The notes beneath the pieces were generated by a model. The model worked only from the letters and a program-made list of their open reading frames with translations. It was not told the DNA's origin and did no database searches. A DNA stretch of 64,000 nucleotides from Massilistercora timonensis (GTDB taxonomy: Bacteria > Bacillota > Clostridia > Lachnospirales > Lachnospiraceae). A program made the translations under genes and the position numbers. This document shows positions 28,011 to 35,196 of the stretch, one piece after another (within the stretch, counting starts at the first letter, position 1; the number at the start of each line of letters is the position of its first letter). The stretch is taken from the NCBI RefSeq assembly GCF_900312975.1, contig NZ_LT990039.1, forward strand, positions 62,001-126,000, in the 5' to 3' direction.

Positions 28011-28358
28011 ATGGAAGAGTCTATGAAAATGGTGCGGACCGCCTATCAGGCACTGGAAGAGAAGAAGGGACAGGATATCCGCGTGCTGGATATCTCGAAG
28101 ATCTCTGTGCTGGCGGATTATTTCATCATCACCAACGGGACAAGCGACAGCCAGGTAAATGCCCTGGTAGACAATGTGGATGAGAAGATGCACAAAGCCG
28201 GCTATTCTCTGAAGCAGCAGGAAGGGCATGGCGGCGCGTCCTGGATCCTGATGGATTACGGCGATGTGATCGTCCATATCTTTGACAAAGAGAACCGGCC
28301 CTTCTATGATCTGGAGCGGATCTGGAACGATGCACTTCCGGTGGAAATAGAAGAGTAA
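28011..28358 (+). CDS. rsfS: Ribosome silencing factor RsfS
   Basis: A 115-residue RsfS/DUF143 protein (DIRVLDISKISVLADYFIITNGTSDSQVNAL; GHGGASWILMDYGDVIVHIF). The family binds L14 and keeps ribosomal subunits apart in starvation. The ATG at 28011 is directly after AAAGGAGGAG; an earlier ATG lies inside yqeK. A strong hairpin follows. Confidence 0.96.
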   Translation: MEESMKMVRTAYQALEEKKGQDIRVLDISKISVLADYFIITNGTSDSQVNALVDNVDEKMHKAGYSLKQQEGHGGASWILMDYGDVIVHIFDKENRPFYDLERIWNDALPVEIEE

Positions 28359-28362
28359 GAAA

Positions 28363-28404
28363 AGGATCCGTTGGAAACACAGTTTCCGGCGGATCCTATT
28401 TTTC
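28363..28404. terminator. Bidirectional terminator between rsfS and the riboflavin kinase fusion
   Basis: AGGATCCG-TT-GGAAA pairs with TTTCC-GG-CGGATCCT around an ACAC-type loop, then ATTTTTC. It ends rsfS and overlaps the last codons of the minus-strand gene. Confidence 0.85.
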
Positions 28405-29094
28405 GGTATGAAATCTGTAACCATACCCGATTACTGTTTTTATGTATTCATGTCCTTCGCAATAAGGTTTCAGCCGTTTGCGTATTTGGAAAATTGTGTT
28501 TTCTACTGCGTGCAAGTGGTCGTTTGCGGGTTCGTTCCATACTTTTTCATAAATGTCTTTTTTTGTGAACGTGATTTCAGGAAACTGGTATAGCAGATGA
28601 AGTACCTTAAATTCATTTGCTGATAAATATATTTCCCGGGAACCAATCCGTACACAGTGTTTTTTCATATCAAGGAAGAGAGTGGGATCCGTCTGATCTA
28701 TCCCCCAGAAACTTCTTGCAAGAAGCTTGTCCTTTGTCACTTGTTCGATCAGGAAGGATAATTCATCAAATTTCTGTATTTCCCTTAGTTTTTTATATAA
28801 TTTGACTGTTATTATTTGTCCGTATATATCCATATCGAAATTGAAAATATGAGTTTCCACGGATATGTCTGTATCGTTATCGACAGTAGGTCTTGTTCCC
28901 ACATGGGTAACGCCGTAATAGATCCGTTGATTTAACAGGATTTTTGCTGTATATACCCCTGTTTCCGGTAAAGCTGTATTTTTGCCTGTTTCTATATTGG
29001 CGGTAGGAGTTCCCACGTGTTTCCCAATTCCCCGGCCGTGTATAACCCTTCCTGTTGCTGTATAAACAGGTTTTAAATCATAGTTTTCTCTCAT
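28396..29094 (-). CDS. Riboflavin kinase fused to an OmpR-type winged-helix domain
   Basis: A 232-residue fusion. Residues ~10-125 are a bacterial ATP-dependent riboflavin kinase without the FAD-synthetase half of RibF: GRVIHGRGIGKHVGTPTAN holds the Thr/Asn metal-nucleotide site, YYGVTHVGTRPTV and VETHIFNFDMDIYG the catalytic Glu. Residues ~143-232 are a Trans_reg_C winged helix (LSANEFKVLHLLYQFPEITFTKKDIYEKVW, NTIFQIRKRLKP, TVIGYGYRF). No receiver domain is present, so the kinase domain takes the place of the sensor. I infer a flavin-responsive regulator, perhaps of ribU, which it overlaps by 17 bases. Archaeal RbkR also joins a kinase and a DNA-binding domain but uses an unrelated CTP-dependent kinase and the opposite order. 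The region is AT-richer than its neighbours. Confidence 0.9.
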   Translation of the reverse strand: MRENYDLKPVYTATGRVIHGRGIGKHVGTPTANIETGKNTALPETGVYTAKILLNQRIYYGVTHVGTRPTVDNDTDISVETHIFNFDMDIYGQIITVKLYKKLREIQKFDELSFLIEQVTKDKLLARSFWGIDQTDPTLFLDMKKHCVRIGSREIYLSANEFKVLHLLYQFPEITFTKKDIYEKVWNEPANDHLHAVENTIFQIRKRLKPYCEGHEYIKTVIGYGYRFHTEK

Positions 29095-29638
29095 GGCGAT
29101 CCTCTATATATCCGCTTTTCATTAGTGCAGAAACGACAGGTTTATACAGTAAAAACGTGATGACAGCGTTTAATCCGTCTTTAAAAAGATTAAAAGGGAG
29201 AAAGACGGGAAGCAATAGCTCCGCAACCGCTTCTCTCGGATATCCCATATAAATCGGCGTTATAAGATAATTCCACAGCATCATTACGGTAACACTTGTG
29301 ATACAGCCAGCCACCAATCCGACAACGGCTCCGGACAGGGTATGTTTCTTTTGAAAGATAAGGGCGGCCGTACAGGCAAAGGAGAGCGTCTGCACAATAT
29401 TCATAATACATCCCAGAATGCCGGTATTGCTTACCGTTACCATCTCAATAACCGCAACCGTGACAGATACAACACAGGAGGTCGTTGGCCCCCATATCAG
29501 TCCACCCAAAGCAACGATAATATCAGATGGGTCATACTTCAAAAACAGAACAATGGGTATCCGCCCCACTGCCATGATAAGATACGTAATGGCACACAGC
29601 ATACCAATGGTTACAATTCTTTTTGTCTTGCTGTTCAT
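29078..29638 (-). CDS. ribU: Riboflavin ECF transporter S component, RibU-type
   Basis: A 186-residue membrane protein with five to six hydrophobic segments, starting KTKRIVTIGMLCAITYLIMAV and followed by KYDPSDIIVALGGLIWGPTT, typical of RibU-like substrate-binding subunits of energy-coupling-factor transporters. It would bind riboflavin and dock to a shared EcfAT module, which is not in this window. Start chosen at 29638, where GGAGG is 8 bases upstream; an ATG at 29653 lies within that ribosome site. It is the first gene of a two-gene unit with the kinase-regulator fusion. No FMN riboswitch is seen in front of it. Confidence 0.88.
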   Translation of the reverse strand: MNSKTKRIVTIGMLCAITYLIMAVGRIPIVLFLKYDPSDIIVALGGLIWGPTTSCVVSVTVAVIEMVTVSNTGILGCIMNIVQTLSFACTAALIFQKKHTLSGAVVGLVAGCITSVTVMMLWNYLITPIYMGYPREAVAELLLPVFLPFNLFKDGLNAVITFLLYKPVVSALMKSGYIEDRHERKL

Positions 29639-29673
29639 ACAGGTTTCCTCCATTTAGTTAGTCGTTCTGTTTA

Positions 29674-29701
29674 AGAATACCTTCTTATGGAGGATTTGCA
29701 A
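29674..29701 (-). promoter_or_regulatory. Putative ribU promoter
   Basis: Minus strand TTGCAA (29696-29701) and TATTCT (29674-29679) with a 16-bp spacer, start near 29667. Moderate match. The paired direct repeats lie 13 bp upstream of the -35 box. Confidence 0.45.
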
Positions 29702-29714
29702 TGATTTATAAGGA

Positions 29715-29734
29715 TTTCGGAAATCTTTCGGAAA
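29715..29734 (-). promoter_or_regulatory. Paired 9-bp direct repeats upstream of ribU, candidate winged-helix operator
   Basis: TTTCGGAAA on the plus strand (TTTCCGAAA on the minus) occurs at 29715-29723 and 29726-29734, an 11-bp period. Head-to-tail repeats with 10-11 bp spacing are the usual target of OmpR/PhoB-type winged helices, the fold carried by the kinase fusion encoded just downstream. Binding is inference. Confidence 0.55.
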
Positions 29735-29736
29735 TT

Positions 29737-29775
29737 CAGAAAAACATCTTCATATCATATAGATACAAAGATGTT
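29737..29775 (-). terminator. lexA terminator
   Basis: Minus strand AACATCTT (29768-29775) pairs perfectly with AAGATGTT (29743-29750), then a T run. It separates lexA from the ribU unit. Confidence 0.75.
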
Positions 29776-29800
29776 CTCTGCAAATTATTATTGATAAATA

Positions 29801-30415
29801 TTAAAAGAAGCGGAAGACCCCGATCACTTTCCCCAGGATCATCACATCCCGCGCAATGATGGGATCCATGGTGTCGTTCTCCGGCTGCAGGCGGATGACG
29901 CCTTCCTCTTTATAAAAGGTCTTAACTGTGGCCCCGTCTTCAATGAGAGCCACAACCATCTCTCCGTTGCTGGCTGTCTGTCTCTGTTCCACCAGCACAT
30001 AATCCCCGTCCAGGATACCGGCGTTGATCATGCTTTCTCCCCGTACCTTCAGAAGAAAGGTCTGGTTATTGGGGAGAAACTCTGTAGGAATAGGGAAGTA
30101 GTCCTCAATATTCTGCTCTGCAAGGAGCGGCTCCCCGGCAGCCACCCTGCCTACAATGGGCACATTGGCCGTCTCCCGGCGCAGCATCTGGAAGGAGTCG
30201 TCCAGGATCTCAATGGCCCGTGGCTTCGTGGGATCTCTTCGGATATATCCGTTCTTCTCCAGAGTCTCCAGGTGGGAGTGGACGGAAGAGGTGGACTTCA
30301 GATGGACCGCCTCGCAGATGTCACGCACGGCAGGCGGAAATCCCCGCTCCAGGATCTGTGATTTGATATAATCTAATATTTCCTGCTGCTTGGCGCTGAT
30401 CTTGCCCTGTCCCAT
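29801..30415 (-). CDS. lexA: LexA repressor
   Basis: A 204-residue SOS repressor. The N-terminal winged helix (KQQEILDYIKSQILERGFPPAVRDICEAVHLKS) binds LexA boxes; the C-terminal peptidase has the Ala-Gly self-cleavage site (VAAGEPLL), the Ser in RGESMINAGI and the Lys in GATVKTFY. RecA filaments trigger cleavage. Several LexA boxes lie in the region shared with the divergent yneA-like gene, one over the lexA -35, so it should repress itself. Confidence 0.98.
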   Translation of the reverse strand: MGQGKISAKQQEILDYIKSQILERGFPPAVRDICEAVHLKSTSSVHSHLETLEKNGYIRRDPTKPRAIEILDDSFQMLRRETANVPIVGRVAAGEPLLAEQNIEDYFPIPTEFLPNNQTFLLKVRGESMINAGILDGDYVLVEQRQTASNGEMVVALIEDGATVKTFYKEEGVIRLQPENDTMDPIIARDVMILGKVIGVFRFF

Positions 30416-30459
30416 AACTGAACCTCCTTAGAAACGTTCTTCTCTTGATTACTGAGTTC

Positions 30460-30488
30460 ATTTTAACACAGCAGATTTTAAAAAGCAA
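30460..30488 (-). promoter_or_regulatory. lexA promoter
   Basis: Minus strand TTGCTT (30483-30488), 17-bp spacer, TAAAAT (30460-30465). The -35 overlaps a LexA-like box. Confidence 0.65.
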
Positions 30489-30512
30489 ACAAATGTTTAG
30501 AAAATATGTTCG
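30486..30512. promoter_or_regulatory. Two adjoining LexA-like boxes on the lexA side
   Basis: CAAACAAATGTTTA (30486-30499) and AGAAAATATGTTCG (30499-30512) each resemble the Gram-positive box CGAAC-N4-GTTCG with imperfect half-sites. They share one base and cover the lexA -35. Confidence 0.6.
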
Positions 30513-30531
30513 ATTTTTTTAAGAAAACCCA

Positions 30532-30560
30532 TTGACAAACGTTTGTTCGGGAAGTATAAT
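30532..30560 (+). promoter_or_regulatory. yneA-like promoter with embedded LexA box
   Basis: TTGACA (30532-30537) and TATAAT (30555-30560) with 17 bp between them match consensus. The box CAAACGTTTGTTCG (30536-30549) overlaps the -35 and spacer, so bound LexA should block polymerase. Confidence 0.85.
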
Positions 30561-30572
30561 CGGATTATAAAA

Positions 30573-30586
30573 AGAACAAATGTTCT
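30573..30586. promoter_or_regulatory. Perfect palindromic LexA box downstream of the yneA-like start
   Basis: AGAACAAATGTTCT has both GAAC/GTTC half-sites intact, just after the predicted transcript start. A weaker GAAC-AGAC-ATTC follows at 30587-30598. Confidence 0.75.
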
Positions 30587-30657
30587 GAACAGACATTCGA
30601 ACAAAAGACAAAAAATTTTACAGGGGATCATAAATAAGTTTTAAGGGGGAACAGATC

Positions 30658-31032
30658 ATGAAGAATTATGCAGCAGCAGAGAGTTACAGAGGATTTCGCA
30701 GAAGCCGCCGGGATTGTAAGAGAAGACGGCAGGTATATCTGAACAAACTGTTTTTATGCTTTGCGGCAGTTCTTACCGCAGCAGTGATCGGGATCCTGGG
30801 AATCGGACAGCTGGCGGACGCCCATGAGGAATCCGAACATCAGGACGAGTCCCTCTATAAAAGTATCCAGATCCAGGACGGGGACACCCTCTGGGAAATC
30901 GCTGAGGAATATAAGACATCCGAGTATGAATCCATCTATGATTATATTGACGATCTGATGACCATCAACGGACTGGTTACCGATCAGATCCAGGAGGGAC
31001 AATATCTGACGGTTGTCTACAACAATAACTGA
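30658..31032 (+). CDS. YneA-like SOS cell-division inhibitor, LysM protein
   Basis: A 124-residue protein with a basic N-terminus (about 28 residues), one membrane segment (~29-48, FLCFAAVLTAAVIGILGIG) and a C-terminal LysM domain (~69-119, IQIQDGDTLWEIAEEYK...INGLVTDQIQEGQYLTV). This architecture, divergence from lexA and LexA boxes on the promoter match YneA, which delays septation during SOS. The overall sequence is too diverged to be sure it inhibits division; the LysM domain should lie outside the membrane. Confidence 0.85.
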   Translation: MKNYAAAESYRGFRRSRRDCKRRRQVYLNKLFLCFAAVLTAAVIGILGIGQLADAHEESEHQDESLYKSIQIQDGDTLWEIAEEYKTSEYESIYDYIDDLMTINGLVTDQIQEGQYLTVVYNNN

Positions 31033-31107
31033 TACCACAGATCATATATATTTACAAGGATCTCAGAAGCGGGATAGGGATATCCCCTTTGAGATAAACT
31101 CACCCCA

Positions 31108-31145
31108 GGCGGCATTTGTATGGAAGATACATGCCGCCATTTCCA
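31108..31145 (+). terminator. Hairpin after the yneA-like gene, weak terminator
   Basis: GGCGGCAT (31108-31115) pairs with ATGCCGCC (31131-31138), with an inner GTAT/ATAC stem. Only ATTTCC follows, so termination strength is uncertain. Confidence 0.5.
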
Positions 31146-31216
31146 TATATTCCTGTTAACCTGATTGTATGAGCGAAATAGATCTATACGACAAATCTCG
31201 ATTTTTCCAAAAGATA

Positions 31217-31245
31217 TGGACAAAGAAAGCCGGACATGTTATAAT
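31217..31245 (+). promoter_or_regulatory. Recombinase gene promoter
   Basis: TGGACA (31217-31222), 17-bp spacer, TATAAT (31240-31245), about 28 bp before the start codon. Confidence 0.7.
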
Positions 31246-31273
31246 GAGCCAGAATAAAGGGGGTTATAATCAA

Positions 31274-32332
31274 ATGGCTGAGACGAAAAGCTATCACGAA
31301 CAGCTTCAGATCGATCAGACGCTGCGCCTGCGGGAAGTCCTTAAGACGCTGCCGCCTTTTGCCAAGGATTATTTCCGCGCCATCGAACCAAGATCATCGG
31401 TAAGGACGCGGATCAATTATGCTTATGATATCCGGATCTTTTTTCATTTTCTTATGGAAAACAATCCGGTTTATAAGAACTATACCATGGATCAGTTCCA
31501 GGTTCAGGACCTGGAGCGGCTGGAACCTGTGGATATTGAGGAATATATGGAATATCTGAAGGTATATCAGCACAATGAGGAACTTCTGACCAACGGGGAA
31601 AAAGGCCTGTCCCGCAAGATGTCGGCGCTGCGAAGCTTTTACAATTATTATTTCAAGCGCCAGGCGATCACCAGGAATCCTACCTTGCTGGTAGCCATGC
31701 CAAAGCTCCATGAGAAGGCCATTATCCGGCTGGACGCAGACGAGGTGGCCATGCTTTTGGACTTTGTAGAGTCTGCCGGGGAAAAGCTGACCGGACAGGC
31801 CCTGACTTATTACAGAAAGACGAAGGACCGGGATCTGGCCATCCTGACTCTTTTGCTGGGAACCGGGATCCGTGTGTCTGAATGTGTAGGACTGGATGTT
31901 CAGGATGTAGACTTTAAGAACAACGGGATCACCGTCACCCGGAAGGGCGGCAACCAGATGGTAGTTTATTTTGGCGATGAAGTGGCGGACGCCCTCTCTC
32001 ATTACATCGAAGGAAGCCGGAAGGCTGCTTCTCCCCTGCCCGGCCATGAGAACGCCCTCTTCCTCTCCACCCAGAGGAAACGGATGGGGGTACAGGCGGT
32101 GGAGAATATGGTGAAGAAATACGCCCGCCAGGTGACGCCGGGCAAAAAGATCACACCACACAAGCTCCGGAGTACTTACGGCACATCCTTATACAAGGAA
32201 ACCGGGGATATTTATCTGGTGGCGGATGTTCTTGGCCATAAGGACGTAAATACCACCAAGAAGCATTACGCAGCCATCGATGAGGACCGGCGCAGACAGG
32301 CGGCCTCTGCGGTAAAGCTGCGGGAAAGTTAA
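31274..32332 (+). CDS. Tyrosine recombinase, XerC/D-like
   Basis: A 352-residue site-specific recombinase. The N-terminal SAM-like core-binding domain spans ~1-135; the catalytic domain has Arg in GTGIRVSEC, Lys in TRKGGNQ, HKLR in TPHKLRSTYGT, His in LGHKDVNTT and the Tyr nucleophile in KKHYAAID. The start at 31274 follows AAAGGGGG. It lies among housekeeping genes (lexA, ttcA) with no attachment sites, excisionase or phage genes, so chromosome dimer resolution or a related housekeeping role is more likely than mobile-element integration. The exact Xer class is not resolved. Confidence 0.9.
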   Translation: MAETKSYHEQLQIDQTLRLREVLKTLPPFAKDYFRAIEPRSSVRTRINYAYDIRIFFHFLMENNPVYKNYTMDQFQVQDLERLEPVDIEEYMEYLKVYQHNEELLTNGEKGLSRKMSALRSFYNYYFKRQAITRNPTLLVAMPKLHEKAIIRLDADEVAMLLDFVESAGEKLTGQALTYYRKTKDRDLAILTLLLGTGIRVSECVGLDVQDVDFKNNGITVTRKGGNQMVVYFGDEVADALSHYIEGSRKAASPLPGHENALFLSTQRKRMGVQAVENMVKKYARQVTPGKKITPHKLRSTYGTSLYKETGDIYLVADVLGHKDVNTTKKHYAAIDEDRRRQAASAVKLRES

Positions 32333-32355
32333 TACAGAAAGGATTTATCAGATAG

Positions 32356-33099
32356 ATGAAGTTACAGAAATTATTGAGCTGCACAAGAAAAGCGGTGGAT
32401 GAATACGAAATGATCCAGGAAGGCGACCATATCGCGGTAGGGATCTCCGGAGGAAAGGACAGTCTGACCCTTCTCTACGCCCTGCAGGGACTTCGCAGGT
32501 TCTATCCCAGGCACTTTGAGCTGAGCGCGGTCACGGTGGACCTGGGATATGAGAAATGTGATTTTACTCCTGTGGCAGAGCTTTGCAGAGAGCTGAAAGT
32601 TCCCTATGAGATCGTGAAGACGGATATCGCCCATATCCTTTTTGAGGACCGGAAAGAGCCCAATCCCTGCTCTCTCTGCGCCAAAATGCGAAAAGGCGCC
32701 CTTAATCAGGCCGTAAAAAAGATGGGCTGCAACAAGGTTGCCTATGCCCATCATAAAGACGATATCATCGAGACCATGTTGTTGTCTCTTCTCTTCGAGG
32801 GCCGATTTTACTCCTTCTCACCCCGCACCTATTTGGACCGGATGGATCTCACAGTGATCCGCCCCATCATGTTTGTAGATGAGGCGGATGTGATCGGTTT
32901 CCGCAATAAATACGATCTTCCGGTGGTTAAGAGCCGCTGTCCCATTGACGGCTTTACCAAACGGCAGTACGCCAAAGACCTGGTCCGGCAGTTGAATCAG
33001 GAACACCCGGGGGCGAAGCAGCGGATGTTCACTGCCATTCTCAACGGAAATATCAAGGGATGGCCGCCTAGAGCCGCTTCTCACCCGGTTGTTCTTTGA
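32356..33099 (+). CDS. tRNA 2-thiocytidine synthetase-like protein (TtcA family)
   Basis: A 247-residue PP-loop ATPase. The ATP loop is GISGGKDSLTLLYAL; a Cys pair in PNPCSLCAKMRKG and a third Cys in KSRCPIDG fit the TtcA iron-sulfur cluster that carries the sulfur. TtcA thiolates cytidine 32 of tRNA. HHKDDIIETMLLSL is the usual family motif. The 3' end overlaps the converging cytidylate-kinase-like gene by 32 bases. TilS is the main alternative, but TilS lacks these Cys residues. Confidence 0.9.
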   Translation: MKLQKLLSCTRKAVDEYEMIQEGDHIAVGISGGKDSLTLLYALQGLRRFYPRHFELSAVTVDLGYEKCDFTPVAELCRELKVPYEIVKTDIAHILFEDRKEPNPCSLCAKMRKGALNQAVKKMGCNKVAYAHHKDDIIETMLLSLLFEGRFYSFSPRTYLDRMDLTVIRPIMFVDEADVIGFRNKYDLPVVKSRCPIDGFTKRQYAKDLVRQLNQEHPGAKQRMFTAILNGNIKGWPPRAASHPVVL

Positions 33100-33712
33100 T
33101 CTCAACCAGACGCTCAATGGCTTCCGCCGTACCGTCGATTCCAAGAACGGAGCTGTCCAGGCAGATATTATAGCTGTCTGCGTCGCTCCATTTTTTATTG
33201 CTGTAATAGTTATAATAACTTGCCCGCTGTTTGTCTGTCTTCACGATCCGCTCCTTGGCTTTGGCATCGGTCAGGTCGTAGATCCTTGCGATCCGGCGGA
33301 TCCTGGCGTTCATATCCGCATGGATGAACACGCTTAACACGTTGTCAAAATCCTCCAGGGCATAGTCCGCGCACCGTCCTACCAGGATACAGGGGCCTTC
33401 GCTGGCGATCTTCTTGATGGTGTCAAACTGAGCCAGGAATACCTTGTGGTTGATAGGCATATCCGCGTAGCTGCCTGCAGAATATCCCAGGGAATAAGTA
33501 TCCATTACCAGAGAATACAGGAAACTGCTGGTTGGTTTCTCATCATGCGTCTCAAACAGCTCCTGGCAGATGCCGCTTTCCTTTGCAGCCCGCGCCAGCA
33601 TCTCCTTGTCATAAAGCTTGATCCCGAAGTAATCGGCCACTTTATACCCGATCTCACGTCCTGCGCTTCCATATTCTCTTCCGATTGTGATGATAGTGTT
33701 TGTTTTTGCCAT
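33068..33712 (-). CDS. Cytidylate kinase-like protein
   Basis: A 214-residue P-loop kinase of the cytidylate-kinase-like family common in Clostridia. The nucleotide loop reads TIGREYGSAGREIGYKVA (GxxGxGG form altered to GSAGRE), followed by GIKLYDKEMLARAAKESG and GRCADYALEDFDNVLSVFIHAD. It is distinct from true Cmk, and its substrate is not known to me. The start at 33712 has GAGGAGAG upstream and avoids an ORF extension of 15 codons. Confidence 0.85.
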   Translation of the reverse strand: MAKTNTIITIGREYGSAGREIGYKVADYFGIKLYDKEMLARAAKESGICQELFETHDEKPTSSFLYSLVMDTYSLGYSAGSYADMPINHKVFLAQFDTIKKIASEGPCILVGRCADYALEDFDNVLSVFIHADMNARIRRIARIYDLTDAKAKERIVKTDKQRASYYNYYSNKKWSDADSYNICLDSSVLGIDGTAEAIERLVEIKEQPGEKRL

Positions 33713-33781
33713 ACAGATCACTCTCCTCCCCGATTTATATCCTATATTATAACTCAATTTGCCACAAATGTGTACATTTTT

Positions 33782-34702
33782 TCAGTTTTGCCGTGTTCGG
33801 AGAGTGCTAAGAAGCTTCTGAAAATATTTTGGAAGGGGAGCTTCCACTTCCAGCCAGGCCCCTGTCCGGGGGTGACAGATGCCGATAGTCCGGGCATGCA
33901 GAGTCTGTCCCTGCAGGGCGGGGAAGGGACATTTCTTTGGGCCATATACCGAATCCCCCAGAATGGGATGGCCGATGCTTGCCATGTGGACCCGGATCTG
34001 GTGGGTGCGGCCGGTCTCCAGCCGGCACTGGATATAGGTAAAGGAGCCAAAGCGTTCCAACACCTGATAGTGAGTGACAGCCGGACGGCCGTTTCTTGCA
34101 TGAACGCTCATCTTCTTCCGGTCGTTCTGGTCCCGGCCGATGGGGGCGTTTATGGTTCCTGTATCCGCCTTCAGGTTGCCATGGACGATGGCTTCGTAGA
34201 TCCGGTTGATGGAATGCTCCTTTAACTGTTCCGCAATCTTTTGATGGGCCAGATCACTTTTACAGATGATCAGAGATCCGGTGGTGTCCATGTCGATCCG
34301 ATGGACGATCCCGGGACGCAAGACCCCGTTAATGCCGGACAGATCCTTGCCGCAATGGTACAGGACCGCGTTGACCAGGGTGCCGGAGGGATGGCCAGGA
34401 GCCGGATGGACCACCATCTGCTTTGGTTTGTTTACGATCAGAAGATCTTTATCCTCATAGAGGATATCAAGGGGAATATCCTCGGGAAGGACATTAAGAA
34501 CCTCCGGCTCAGGGAATTCCACCTGGATGCGGTCATGCAAAAGAAGCCTGTAATTGGCTTTTACAGGCTTGTTGGAAACAGTGATCATATGGTCCCGGAT
34601 CATCTTCTGGATCTGTGACCGGGAGACTTCTTCCAGACGGCTGGCGAGGAACTGATCAATCCTCTGTCCGCTGTCCTTTTCTTCCACGAAAAATTCGGTC
34701 AA
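33782..34702 (-). CDS. rluD: Ribosomal large-subunit pseudouridine synthase, RluD-like
   Basis: A 306-residue enzyme with an N-terminal S4 domain (RIDQFLASRLEEVSRSQIQKMI) and the RluA/RluD catalytic domain (HRIDMDTTGSLIICKSD with the Asp nucleophile; GRTHQIRVHM). It isomerises uridines in 23S rRNA. The start is set at TTG 34702, five bases after AAGGAGGA; this gives the usual family N-terminus, and the next in-frame ATGs upstream lie deep in lspA. It overlaps the lspA 3' end by 47 bases, the common lspA-rluD coupling in Firmicutes. Confidence 0.93.
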   Translation of the reverse strand: MTEFFVEEKDSGQRIDQFLASRLEEVSRSQIQKMIRDHMITVSNKPVKANYRLLLHDRIQVEFPEPEVLNVLPEDIPLDILYEDKDLLIVNKPKQMVVHPAPGHPSGTLVNAVLYHCGKDLSGINGVLRPGIVHRIDMDTTGSLIICKSDLAHQKIAEQLKEHSINRIYEAIVHGNLKADTGTINAPIGRDQNDRKKMSVHARNGRPAVTHYQVLERFGSFTYIQCRLETGRTHQIRVHMASIGHPILGDSVYGPKKCPFPALQGQTLHARTIGICHPRTGAWLEVEAPLPKYFQKLLSTLRTRQN

Positions 34703-35183
34703 GATCTTCCTCCTTATAATAGAAAAACATGACAAACAGTAAAACAAACGTAGAAACCGTGACATAAATGTCCGCCACATTGAAAATGGGAAAATCGATC
34801 AGGCAGAAATAAAAGAAATCCACCACATATCCCAGGCAGAGTCGGTCAATAAAGTTTCCAATAGCGCCTGCCACGATCAGGACAGCCAGGATGCGAAGGG
34901 TAAGATACCGCCGTTCCATGGGAACCCGCAGGTAAAACCAGACTACGATCGCCAGGATCACGCCCGCACTCAGGAAAAAGAACAGCCTCTGCCCCTGGAA
35001 CAGGCCGAAAGCAGCGCCCCGGTTTTCCAGATATTCCAGCTGGAACACGCCGTCGATCAGCACAAGAGGCGCCTGTCCCTTAAGATGAAGGACAGCCAGA
35101 TATTTTGTAAACTGATCCAGACATACACCGGCCAAAATACCGGCCAGCGCGATCAGATAATGAAGACTTCTCTTCTCTTTCAT
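34656..35183 (-). CDS. lspA: Lipoprotein signal peptidase (signal peptidase II)
   Basis: A 175-residue membrane aspartic protease with four hydrophobic helices. Catalytic region: GAIGNFIDRLCLGYVVDFF and FNVADIYVTVS, holding the two Asp residues. It removes signal peptides from prolipoproteins. The C-terminus is extended and charged (YYKEEDLDRIFRGRKGQ) and contains the ribosome site and start of rluD. Confidence 0.97.
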   Translation of the reverse strand: MKEKRSLHYLIALAGILAGVCLDQFTKYLAVLHLKGQAPLVLIDGVFQLEYLENRGAAFGLFQGQRLFFFLSAGVILAIVVWFYLRVPMERRYLTLRILAVLIVAGAIGNFIDRLCLGYVVDFFYFCLIDFPIFNVADIYVTVSTFVLLFVMFFYYKEEDLDRIFRGRKGQRTED

Positions 35184-35196
35184 TCCATGTCTCCTT

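Noticed and set aside
29640-29800. FMN riboswitch upstream of ribU
   Set aside because: No conserved riboswitch core was recognised, and the lexA terminator leaves too little space for the roughly 140-base aptamer plus expression platform.
31274-32332. Tyrosine recombinase as integrase of a mobile element
   Set aside because: No tRNA, direct-repeat attachment sites, excisionase or phage genes lie nearby, and the neighbours are housekeeping genes.
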